From Elusimicrobiota bacterium (GTDB lineage Bacteria; Elusimicrobiota; Elusimicrobia; FEN-1173), in NCBI GenBank assembly GCA_016722575.1, contig JADKIY010000002.1:434001-498000 (forward strand): a stretch of 64,000 nucleotides of DNA. Reading direction: 5' to 3'. Shown in pieces: positions 54,134 to 61,212 of this stretch; within the stretch, counting starts at the first letter, position 1; each line of letters begins with the position of its first letter. The notes beneath the pieces are model-generated. The model was not told the origin of the DNA. It was given only the letters and a program-made list of their open reading frames with translations, and searched no databases. The position numbers and the translations under genes are program-made.

Positions 54134-54161
54134 TTGACATTTTTTTGAAATGTTGTAGAAT
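54134..54161 (+). promoter_or_regulatory. Promoter of amt1-glnK1
   Basis: Consensus TTGACA at 54134-54139, 16-base AT-rich spacer, TAGAAT at 54156-54161. Predicted start near 54168, exactly where hairpin 1 begins. No sigma-54 motif. Confidence 0.75.
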
Positions 54162-54167
54162 CTCCTC

Positions 54168-54211
54168 AACGCACACAGCGGTGCGTTACTGAACGGACAT
54201 CGAAGTCCTTC
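54168..54211 (+). promoter_or_regulatory. ANTAR-type dual-hairpin leader of amt1
   Basis: Hairpin 1: perfect seven-pair stem 54168-54174 / 54181-54187, loop ACAGCG. Hairpin 2: GGAC/GTCC (54195-54198 / 54205-54208), extended by GAA/TTC across one bulged C, loop ATCGAA. Both loops are six bases with A1 and G4. The right arm of hairpin 2 (54205-54211) is also the left arm of the terminator, so hairpin 2 acts as an antiterminator. This is the textbook ANTAR target layout, with a seven-base linker. Confidence 0.85.
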
Positions 54212-54237
54212 TCGGAGGTCCGGGGAAGGGCTTTTTT
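54205..54237 (+). terminator. Leader terminator 1 (attenuator) of amt1
   Basis: Stem 54205-54215 / 54220-54231 (two G-U pairs, one bulge), loop AGGT, followed by six T (54232-54237). Overlaps hairpin 2 completely on its left side. Confidence 0.85.
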
Positions 54238-54255
54238 ATTTGAACCAAACGAGAC

Positions 54256-54298
54256 GGCGCTGTCTCAACCCGAGGACGGGGGAGACAGCGCCTTTTTT
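54256..54298 (+). terminator. Leader terminator 2 of amt1
   Basis: Perfect eleven-pair stem 54256-54266 / 54282-54292 and six T (54293-54298), still upstream of the amt1 start. A competing hairpin GAGAC/GTCTC (54251-54255 / 54262-54266) with six-base loop GGCGCT would sequester its left arm; that loop has G at 4 but not A at 1. A second checkpoint, or the terminator of a short RNA starting at 54168. Confidence 0.85.
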
Positions 54299-54346
54299 GT
54301 TTCTCCCCTACTCTGGTTGAGCCGCCCTCGAATTAAGGAGGACGTT

Positions 54347-55888
54347 ATGTTGTCACGGATGAGACGTTGGGGATTGGGGATCTCGTTGGCCCTCTGGGGC
54401 CTCACGGCCCTCGTTCCCTTTTCGATACAAGCAGAAGAAACACCCGAGGTCCCTACGGCCGCCGCGCCGGCCGAACCCACCGTGGCCGACCGGTTGGCCA
54501 CGGTAGAGCAAGGGCTGACGGACCGGAAGATCGCCACCGACACCCTGTGGGTGTTGGTGACCGCCTTCCTGGTGTTCTGGATGAACGCCGGTTTTGCCTT
54601 GGTGGAATCGGGGATGTGCCGCGCCAAGAACGCCGTCAACATTCTTTCCAAGAACTTCATCGTCTTCGCCGTCAGTTCCATCGCCTTCTATGTCCTGGGC
54701 TGGGGCTTGATGTTCGGGGATGGGAACGGGTTCTTGGGATTGAAGGGGCTTTTCTTGGTGACCGGGGCCGACAACAGCCCGGCCACGGGGGACGCCTATA
54801 AAGGCGTCTACTCCTCCATCAATTGGACGGGAGTTCCGTTGACCGCCAAGTTCCTGTTCCAGTTGGTGTTTGCCGGCACCGCCGCGACGATCGTGTCGGG
54901 TTGCGTGGCCGAGCGAATTAAGTATGTCAGCTTCATCGTGTTCAGCTTCCTCCTGGTCGGGTTCGCCTACCCGATCACCGGCCACTGGATCTGGGGCGGC
55001 GGCTGGCTCGCCAAACTTGGATTCTGGGACTTCGCCGGCTCGACCGCGGTTCACACCGTGGGCGGCGTGGCGGGACTGGCCGGGATCCTCCTGCTCGGTC
55101 CCCGCATCGGCAAATACCGCGCCGATGGCACCCCCAACGCGATCCCGGGCCACAACATGACCTCGGCCACCCTGGGCACCCTAATCCTCTGGCTCGGCTG
55201 GTTCGGGTTTAACCCGGGCTCGACCATGGCGGCGGACCCCGCGGCCATCAGCCACATTGCGAGCACCACCAACTTGGCCGGTGCCGCTGGTCTGTTGACG
55301 GCGACGATCACTGCGTGGCTCCTGATGGGCAAACCCGACCTCGGCATGACCATCAACGGCTGCTTGGCCGGATTCGTGGCCATCACGGCGCCCTGCGCCT
55401 TTGTGACGCTCCAAGCGTCCCTCGTGATCGGGGCGATCTCGGGCGTGCTCGTGGTGTATGCCGTCCTGTTCTTCGACAAATTGAAACTCGACGACCCCGT
55501 GGGCGCCTTGGCCGTGCACTTGTGCAACGGCGTGTTCGGCACCCTGGCGGTCGGCCTGTGGGCGAAGGACAAAATCACCGGTGTCGCCACCGGGAACGGC
55601 CTCTTCAACGGCGGCGGGTTCAAACTCTTGGGAATTCAGGCCCTGGGCTCAGCGTCGGTGATTCTCTTCACCCTCGCCATTTCCCTGGTCTTCTGGGCAA
55701 TCGTTAAAGCGCTCATGGGTCTTCGGGTCTCCCGCGAAGAAGAAATCCGCGGCCTGGACATCGGCGAACACGGGATGGAGGCCTACGCCGGCTTCCAAAT
55801 CTACATGACAGAATATGGTCTGGCCCCGGTGGGCGACAACGGCAACGAAGCGAAGCCGGCCCCCGAGTTGGCCAAGGCGGGGAGGTAA
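54347..55888 (+). CDS. amt: Ammonium transporter 1
   Basis: 513 residues from ATG 54347 (TAAGGAGG ribosome site). Signal peptide and an acidic periplasmic stretch precede eleven helices. Landmarks: WMNAGFALVESGMCRAKNAVNIL, FDFAGST-like DFAGSTAVHTVGG with the first pore histidine, LGWFGFNPGS, and LAVHLCNGVFGTLAVGLW with the second pore histidine. The C-terminal tail (LRVSREEEIRGLDIGEHGMEAY) is the PII-binding type. It conducts ammonium across the inner membrane and pairs with the PII gene six bases downstream. Confidence 0.95.
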   Translation: MLSRMRRWGLGISLALWGLTALVPFSIQAEETPEVPTAAAPAEPTVADRLATVEQGLTDRKIATDTLWVLVTAFLVFWMNAGFALVESGMCRAKNAVNILSKNFIVFAVSSIAFYVLGWGLMFGDGNGFLGLKGLFLVTGADNSPATGDAYKGVYSSINWTGVPLTAKFLFQLVFAGTAATIVSGCVAERIKYVSFIVFSFLLVGFAYPITGHWIWGGGWLAKLGFWDFAGSTAVHTVGGVAGLAGILLLGPRIGKYRADGTPNAIPGHNMTSATLGTLILWLGWFGFNPGSTMAADPAAISHIASTTNLAGAAGLLTATITAWLLMGKPDLGMTINGCLAGFVAITAPCAFVTLQASLVIGAISGVLVVYAVLFFDKLKLDDPVGALAVHLCNGVFGTLAVGLWAKDKITGVATGNGLFNGGGFKLLGIQALGSASVILFTLAISLVFWAIVKALMGLRVSREEEIRGLDIGEHGMEAYAGFQIYMTEYGLAPVGDNGNEAKPAPELAKAGR

Positions 55889-55893
55889 TTTCC

Positions 55894-56235
55894 ATGAAAC
55901 TCATTATCGCCATGGTACAACCGCACAAAGTGGCGGAGGTCAAGAAAGCCTTGGATGATTCTCAGATCCACCTGATGACGGTCTCCAACGTGCTGGGGTC
56001 CGGTCGTCAAAAAGGCTACACCGAGAGCTTCCGCGGGGCGAAGTACGAAGTGAACCTCTTGAAAAAGGTCCGCTTCGACATCGCCGTCAACGATGAATAC
56101 GTCGAACCCGCCATCGCGGCCATCACGAAGGCCGCGCGCTCGGGCAACATCGGGGACGGGAAAATCTTCGTCACCCCGCTCGAGGAAGTGGTGCGCATCC
56201 GCACGGGGGAAAAAGGCAAAGCCGCGATCGGCTAG
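55894..56235 (+). CDS. glnK: PII signal-transduction protein 1 (GlnK-like), with Tyr51
   Basis: 113 residues. B-loop and T-loop are typical: GSGRQKGYTESFRGAKYEVNLLKKV, with Tyr at position 51, the uridylylation site; then SGNIGDGKIFVTPLEEVVRIRTGEKG. As a trimer it binds ATP/ADP and 2-oxoglutarate and plugs the Amt pore when nitrogen is plentiful. Downstream of amt1 with AGGTAATTTCC between, ended by a strong terminator. Confidence 0.95.
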   Translation: MKLIIAMVQPHKVAEVKKALDDSQIHLMTVSNVLGSGRQKGYTESFRGAKYEVNLLKKVRFDIAVNDEYVEPAIAAITKAARSGNIGDGKIFVTPLEEVVRIRTGEKGKAAIG

Positions 56236-56249
56236 ATTCATTCGTTCCA

Positions 56250-56287
56250 AAGCGCCCGGGGAGTTCTCTCCCCGGGCGCTTTTTTTT
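56250..56287 (+). terminator. Terminator of amt1-glnK1
   Basis: Perfect 14-pair stem (56250-56263 / 56268-56281), tetraloop TTCT, then a T run to 56287. Confidence 0.95.
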
Positions 56288-56682
56288 CAGCGCCCCCTCC
56301 CGATCCCGACGTCGAGCCTTCGACACGTTCTCTCCCCGGGGAAATCGCTCCAAGACGAATCCACCCCGCGCCGGCGCTGGTTGATCGCCGGAGGATTTTT
56401 TCACCGTACCGGAGGAACCGGTAATGCGACGACGGCCCGGCCGTCCCCCTCTTGGTCATCGATGTTCGTTGGATTTGGCGGACATTTTCGCCCTCCCGCG
56501 ATCCCGCCCGGGCCGAGGGCCTTCTGACCCCTCAACGCGGGTCCGGGGGGCCGCTTCCGCGGCCTTTCCTCAGGCCCCCCGCTATTGGGACATCCATATT
56601 CCTACGCTGGCCTTCTTTCGGACACGCCTCGCATTTGACTGGCTACCTAAATTTTCGCAAAATGCGCCTTCCAGGAGGTGCT
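56288..56682 (+). promoter_or_regulatory. Long untranslated region and promoter upstream of cydAB
   Basis: Almost 400 bases without a believable gene. Near the end, TTGACT (56635-56640), 17-base spacer and CAAAAT (56658-56663) form a promoter; CAGGAGG precedes ATG 56683. Upstream are several GC-rich hairpins, including an eight-pair stem of GGGGGGCC with GGCCCCCC (about 56547-56576) and a GTCGA/TCGAC hairpin near 56310. No six-base A1-G4 loop pair was found here. Confidence 0.5.
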
Positions 56683-58092
56683 ATGAGCGTATTGGCCCTA
56701 TCCCGACTTCAGTTTTCATTGACCGTCATGTTTCACTATCTTTTTCCGCCCCTCACCATCGGACTGGGGGCGTTGCTTGTCCTCATGGAAGGCCGGTTCC
56801 TTAAGACGGGCGATCCCCACTACGAAAGCATGGCGAAATTCTGGACGAAAATTTTCGCCGTCAATTTCGCGGTGGGAGTGGCCTCCGGCATCGCCATGGA
56901 GTTCCAATTCGGCACCAATTGGGCGAATTATTCCCGTTTTGTCGGAGACATCTTCGGCTCCGCGTTGGCGGCCGAGGGGATTTTCGCCTTTTTTCTGGAG
57001 TCCGGATTTTTAGCGGTTCTCGTTTTCGGGTGGGACCGGGTGTCGCCCAAAACGCATTTTTTCTCGACCGTGATGGTTTTCCTGGGTTCGGTGTTCTCTT
57101 CCGTTTGGATCACGGTCGCCAACAGCTGGCAGCAAACGCCCGCGGGCTATAAAATCGTCGGGGAAGGCGCCGCCGCCCGGGCCGAGATCACAAGTTTTTG
57201 GGCGGTGGTATTCAACCCCTCGAGCCTCGACCGCTTGGTGCACGTGTGGCTGGGGGCTTTCGCGATGGGCGGTTTTTTTGTCATGAGCGTGACCGCTTTC
57301 TACGTGCTTAAAAACCGGCACGTCGTAATCTCAAAAAAATCTTTTGGGATGGCGTTGATCTTGGCCGCCATCGGCAGTTGGGGCCAACTGCTTTCGGGAC
57401 ACCATCAAGCCCGAATCGTCGCGGCCCACCAGCCGGCGAAATTGGCGGCTTTCGAAGGGCACTTCACCACCGGATCGGGAGGCGCGCCGTTGTTTTTGGC
57501 GGGCCATCCCGACGCCGTCGCGGAGAAAACGACGGGGCTCGCCGTCCCGGGATTGCTGAGCTTCCTAATACACGGGAATTTCCGTGCTCCCGTGACCGGG
57601 CTCGATCAATTTCCCCGGGAAGACCGCCCCCCCGTCGCATTGGCCTTCCACAGTTACCACGGGATGTTGGCCTTGGGGTTTTTTATGATGGGCGTGACGG
57701 TCATTGCCGGGGGGCTGTATTGGCGCGGACGCCTTTGGTCCAACCGCCCAATTCTATGGATGTGCGTTTTTTCTGTGATAGCCCCCGTCATCGCCAATCA
57801 GCTCGGTTGGGTGGCGGCGGAGGTGGGGCGGCAGCCGTGGATCGTGTATGGTTTGCTTCGCACTTCGGAGGCCTTTTCGCCCGTTCTGAGATCGGGCCAG
57901 GTGTGGGGGTCCATGATCATGTTCGGGGTCCTTTATGGGCTCCTTTTCGCTGTTTGGATTTTGGTCACCGATCATAAAATCAAAGCGGGCCCGGAAGATT
58001 CCACTGGAAAAACGATCACCGGGGAAAAGGAATTCCTCAAAGCGGCCGGAGACCTGAAATCAAAAGGCTCCCTCACCGAGGCCAAGGAGTAA
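56683..58092 (+). CDS. cydA: Cytochrome bd oxidase subunit I
   Basis: 469 residues. LSRLQFSLTVMFHYLFPPLTIG carries the heme b595/d-related His near position 19; FQFGTNWANYSRFVGDIFG, ESGFLAVLVFGWDRV and ANSWQQTPAGY are family hallmarks, with the Met and His ligands of heme b558 in later helices. The Q-loop is the short type, lacking the E. coli C-terminal insertion. It oxidises quinol and reduces oxygen at low oxygen tension. Followed by cydB after three bases. Confidence 0.95.
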   Translation: MSVLALSRLQFSLTVMFHYLFPPLTIGLGALLVLMEGRFLKTGDPHYESMAKFWTKIFAVNFAVGVASGIAMEFQFGTNWANYSRFVGDIFGSALAAEGIFAFFLESGFLAVLVFGWDRVSPKTHFFSTVMVFLGSVFSSVWITVANSWQQTPAGYKIVGEGAAARAEITSFWAVVFNPSSLDRLVHVWLGAFAMGGFFVMSVTAFYVLKNRHVVISKKSFGMALILAAIGSWGQLLSGHHQARIVAAHQPAKLAAFEGHFTTGSGGAPLFLAGHPDAVAEKTTGLAVPGLLSFLIHGNFRAPVTGLDQFPREDRPPVALAFHSYHGMLALGFFMMGVTVIAGGLYWRGRLWSNRPILWMCVFSVIAPVIANQLGWVAAEVGRQPWIVYGLLRTSEAFSPVLRSGQVWGSMIMFGVLYGLLFAVWILVTDHKIKAGPEDSTGKTITGEKEFLKAAGDLKSKGSLTEAKE

Positions 58093-58095
58093 CTC

Positions 58096-59112
58096 ATGGA
58101 CCTTCACATTTTCTGGTTCGTCCTGCTGGGCGTTCTGGCGGCCGGCTACGCGATTTTGGACGGCTTCGACCTGGGGGTCGGAGTGCTTCACCCGTTGGCG
58201 CGAACCGACGATGAACGACGGGTACTAATGAACGCCATCGGCCCCCTGTGGGACGGCAACGAAGTGTGGCTGGTGACCTTCGGAGGGGCCCTTTTCGCGG
58301 CGTTCCCCCGGGCTTACGCCACCTTGTTCTCCGGCCTCTACACCGCCTTCATGCTTCTGGTGTTGTGCCTGATCCTGCGGGCCGTATCCATGGAGTTCCG
58401 GAGCAAGCGGGGCGCGCCCGCCTGGCGTTCTTTCTGGGATTGGACTTTCTTCGGCTCCAGCTTGACCGCCGTGGTGCTTTTTGGGACGGCCGTCGGAAAC
58501 TGCCTGTCCGGACTGCCCATCGGGTCGGACGGTGAATTGCGGGTCGGTTTTTTCGACCTGCTCCGCCCCTATCCTCTCCTGGTGGCCGTTTTCGCGGTCG
58601 TCTTCACCGCGCTGCACGGAGCGTTGTTCCTGGGTTTGAAGACCGACGGCCCGTTACGGGAACGACTGCGCGGGTGGTCCTGGCGTTTGTTCGGACTCTT
58701 TCTCGTCACTTATCTTTTGACGACCATCTTCACCCTGGTGCGCGTTCCCCGGTCGGTGGAAAACTTCACCCATCTGCCTTGGGCGTGGGCGATCGTCGTG
58801 GCAAACGTGTTGGCGGTTGCCAACATCCCGCGCGCGCTTTTTCACGGACGGGATTTCGAAGCCTTTCTGTCGAGCGCGACGGCGGTCGCGGCTTTCGTCT
58901 TTTTGTTCAGCCTGGCGCTCTACCCCAATCTCGCGGTCTCAAACCTGGACCCGGCCGCCAGCTTGACCATTCACAACGCCGCCTCGTCGCTTAAAACTCT
59001 CAAAATCATGCGGCTTATCGCTTTCCTGGGAATGCCCTTTGTGCTCGCCTACACCGCCGTCATTTACTGGATGTTTCGAGGGAAAGTGGAAATCGGGAAG
59101 TTTATCTATTAA
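58096..59112 (+). CDS. cydB: Cytochrome bd oxidase subunit II
   Basis: 338 residues, eight helices. WFVLLGVLAAGYAILDGFDLGVG, IGPLWDGNEVWLVTFGGALFAAFP and FFGSSLTAVVLFGTAVGN are the expected conserved blocks. It completes the bd oxidase with CydA. No cydX-like small subunit or cydDC exporter genes are seen next to it. Confidence 0.95.
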   Translation: MDLHIFWFVLLGVLAAGYAILDGFDLGVGVLHPLARTDDERRVLMNAIGPLWDGNEVWLVTFGGALFAAFPRAYATLFSGLYTAFMLLVLCLILRAVSMEFRSKRGAPAWRSFWDWTFFGSSLTAVVLFGTAVGNCLSGLPIGSDGELRVGFFDLLRPYPLLVAVFAVVFTALHGALFLGLKTDGPLRERLRGWSWRLFGLFLVTYLLTTIFTLVRVPRSVENFTHLPWAWAIVVANVLAVANIPRALFHGRDFEAFLSSATAVAAFVFLFSLALYPNLAVSNLDPAASLTIHNAASSLKTLKIMRLIAFLGMPFVLAYTAVIYWMFRGKVEIGKFIY

Positions 59113-59122
59113 CGCCGCTGGA

Positions 59123-59166
59123 TTCCTGTCCTTCGGGACGGGAACGACGACGGAGCCTTTTTTTTT
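59123..59166 (+). terminator. Possible terminator after cydAB
   Basis: Nine-pair hairpin with a UUCG tetraloop (59123-59131 / 59136-59144), then 13 bases and a run of nine T (59158-59166). The separation of stem and T run is atypical. Confidence 0.4.
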
Positions 59167-59180
59167 CCCCCGCACTCTGT

Positions 59181-59186
59181 TATAAT
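59181..59186 (+). promoter_or_regulatory. -10 box of amt2-glnK2
   Basis: Consensus TATAAT at 59181-59186, predicted start near 59193, at the first leader hairpin. The -35 region is T-rich and weak; about 185 bases of leader separate it from ATG 59378. Confidence 0.6.
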
Positions 59187-59191
59187 CCCGG

Positions 59192-59240
59192 CGACACAAC
59201 GGCGTGTCGACCACGGGATTCAACACGGTCGTTGGATCCC
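59192..59240 (+). promoter_or_regulatory. ANTAR-type dual-hairpin leader of amt2
   Basis: Hairpin 1: perfect six-pair stem 59192-59197 / 59204-59209, loop AACGGC. Hairpin 2, five bases later: ten-pair stem (one G-U) 59215-59224 / 59231-59240, loop ACGGTC. Both loops are six bases with A1 and G4. Bases 59200-59208 of hairpin 1 are fully complementary to 59265-59273, giving an alternative long-range pairing that would destroy hairpin 1. Confidence 0.82.
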
Positions 59241-59284
59241 GAGCCCGTCATGGGGATGATAGGGGACACGCCGGGACGTGGACG

Positions 59285-59321
59285 TCCCGCTTTCGAATTC
59301 TTCGGAAGTGGGAATTTTTTT
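59285..59321 (+). terminator. Leader terminator (attenuator) of amt2
   Basis: Thirteen-pair stem (two wobbles) 59285-59297 / 59301-59313, loop TTC, then seven T (59315-59321), all upstream of the amt2 start. A CGGGACG/CGTCCCG hairpin (59272-59278 / 59283-59289) would block its left arm and overlaps the long-range pairing region 59265-59273. Confidence 0.85.
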
Positions 59322-59377
59322 GCCTGCCCGATTTCCTTTTCGCCCCGCGGGAACAACCCTCAGGAGGTTTCAGCGTG

Positions 59378-60769
59378 ATGCGGAAGCCCATTTTATTAGC
59401 CTTTCTCCTACTCGCGTCGGCCGCACCGTTCGCGGCCCAGGCGGCGCCCTTAAACGGTCTCTCGGAAAACCAAACCCGCGAAGTGGCGGCGATGGTGGAC
59501 CGGGCCGTTTCCGATAAAATCGCGGCGGCCAAGCCCGCCGTGGATACCGGCGACACGGCCTGGATCCTCATCTCCGCCGCCCTGGTATTGATGATGACCC
59601 CTGCCCTGGCGTTCTTTTACGGCGGTCTAGTCCGTCGGAAAAACATGCTCTCGATCCTCATGCAGTGCTACATGCTCATGGGATTGATTACCGTGGAGTG
59701 GGTGTTGATCGGTTATTCGATGTCCTTCGGTCCCGACCGCCACGGGCTGATCGGCGGTCTGGACTGGTTCGGCCTCTGCGGCGTCGGCTTGGCGCCCAAC
59801 CCGGACTACGCCGCGACCATTCCCCACCAGGCCTTCATGGTCTATCAATGCATGTTCGCGATCATCACCCCGGGCTTAATCCTCGGGGCCTTCGCGGAAC
59901 GGATGAAGTTCTCCGCCTTCTGCGTTTTTTCCCTCCTCTGGTCCTTGTTCGTCTACAACCCCGTGGCCCATTGGGTTTGGGGCGTGGGCGGCTTCCTGCG
60001 CCAGATGGGCGCCCTGGATTTCGCGGGCGGCGCCGTCGTTCATGTCAACGCGGGCATGGCCGCCCTGGCCGCGGCCCTCTTCCTGGGCAAGCGAAAGGGC
60101 TTTCCGACCCATATTTCCCCCCCTCACAACCTGCCCTTCGCGGTGTTGGGAGCGGGGCTGCTGTGGTTCGGCTGGTTCGGCTTTAACGGCGGAAGCGCCC
60201 TGGGCTCCGGCGCCCTGGCGACCAACGCCTTCGTGACCAGCCACATCGCGGCCGGCACGGCGGGCTTGGTTTGGGCTCTCCTGGATTGGAAAGTCAATTC
60301 CCACCCGACCATGCTGGGAACCATCACCGGCGCCGTGGCGGGCCTGGTGGCCATCACCCCGGCGGCCGGGTTTGTGGACCCCCTCGGGGCCCTGGCCATC
60401 GGCGTCACCGTCGCGATCATCTGCTTCGTTTCCGTGATGTACGTCAAAGGCAAGTTCGGGTATGACGACTCCCTGGACGCCTTCGGCGTGCACGGGGTGG
60501 GCGGGTTTTGGGGCGCTTTGGCGACGGGACTCTGGGCGACCAAGGCGGTCAACGCGGCGGGGGCCGACGGGCTCCTCCACGGGAACCCGCTTCAGTTCTG
60601 GATCCAGATCAAAGCCACGGTCATCACCGCGGCTTTTTCCTTCGTGGCGAGTTTCGCCTTGCTGTGGCTGGTGGACAAAGTCCTGGGGCTCCGGGTCTCG
60701 GAGCAGGACGAGCGCATCGGCCTGGATCTGACGCAACACCGCGAGACGGCCTACACGCTGCTCGACTGA
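59378..60769 (+). CDS. amt: Ammonium transporter 2
   Basis: 463 residues from ATG 59378 (CAGGAGG ribosome site; GTG 59375 also possible). Signal peptide (LLAFLLLASAAPFAAQA), short linker, eleven helices. TPALAFFYGGLVRRKNMLSIL, DFAGGAVVHVNAGMAALAAAL with pore histidine 1, LLWFGWFGFNGGSALG, and AFGVHGVGGFWGALATGLW with pore histidine 2. It belongs to the common bacterial AmtB branch (RRKN motif), distinct from Amt1, so the two are not recent duplicates. Confidence 0.95.
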   Translation: MRKPILLAFLLLASAAPFAAQAAPLNGLSENQTREVAAMVDRAVSDKIAAAKPAVDTGDTAWILISAALVLMMTPALAFFYGGLVRRKNMLSILMQCYMLMGLITVEWVLIGYSMSFGPDRHGLIGGLDWFGLCGVGLAPNPDYAATIPHQAFMVYQCMFAIITPGLILGAFAERMKFSAFCVFSLLWSLFVYNPVAHWVWGVGGFLRQMGALDFAGGAVVHVNAGMAALAAALFLGKRKGFPTHISPPHNLPFAVLGAGLLWFGWFGFNGGSALGSGALATNAFVTSHIAAGTAGLVWALLDWKVNSHPTMLGTITGAVAGLVAITPAAGFVDPLGALAIGVTVAIICFVSVMYVKGKFGYDDSLDAFGVHGVGGFWGALATGLWATKAVNAAGADGLLHGNPLQFWIQIKATVITAAFSFVASFALLWLVDKVLGLRVSEQDERIGLDLTQHRETAYTLLD

Positions 60770-60782
60770 TCGGGAGGACGAC

Positions 60783-61124
60783 ATGAAATACATTGTGGCC
60801 ATCATTCAGCCGGACCGATTGGACGACGTCCTGCAGGTCCTGGAGGAAAAGGAAATTCATTTGGTGACCGTGACGAGCGTCATGGGTCGGGGCCGTCAAA
60901 AAGGCATCTCCGAAGTCTACCGGAGCGTCAAAGAGGCGGGCAGTCTGCTCAAAAAGGTGAAGCTCGAAATCGCGGTCAACGACGAATACGTTCAGCCCAC
61001 CGTCGAAGCCATTCAAAAATCCGCGCGCACGGGAAACATCGGGGACGGGAAGATATTCGTCCTGGACCTGGGGCAGGTGATCCGGATTCGAACGGGAGAA
61101 ACCGGGCGGCTGGCCATCGGCTGA
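60783..61124 (+). CDS. glnK: PII signal-transduction protein 2, lacking Tyr51
   Basis: 113 residues. T-loop GRGRQKGISEVYRSVKEAGSLL has Glu at position 51 in place of the uridylylated Tyr, while GNIGDGKIFVLDLGQVIRIRTGE keeps the nucleotide-binding C-loop. It should still bind ATP/ADP and 2-oxoglutarate but cannot be modified by a GlnD-type enzyme at that site. GGGAGGACG is the ribosome site; 13 bases after amt2. Confidence 0.95.
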   Translation: MKYIVAIIQPDRLDDVLQVLEEKEIHLVTVTSVMGRGRQKGISEVYRSVKEAGSLLKKVKLEIAVNDEYVQPTVEAIQKSARTGNIGDGKIFVLDLGQVIRIRTGETGRLAIG

Positions 61125-61145
61125 AACACGGCGAAACGGTTTCCG

Positions 61146-61188
61146 GCGGCGGGCGCTTCCGAATTCGGGAGCCCCGCCGCTTTTTTTT
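61146..61188. terminator. Terminator after glnK2
   Basis: GCGGCGGG/CCCGCCGC outer stem (61146-61153 / 61173-61180), a small internal loop and an inner stem, then eight T (61181-61188). It stands between glnK2 and the convergent HTH-receiver gene. Confidence 0.85.
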
Positions 61189-61212
61189 CGCGTCGGGGGC
61201 GGGGAGAGAAGG

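Noticed and set aside
56288..56682. A fourth ANTAR leader before cydA
   Set aside because: Hairpins exist but none has a six-base A1/G4 loop, there is no leader terminator after the promoter at 56635-56663, and the 5' leader is only about 13 bases.
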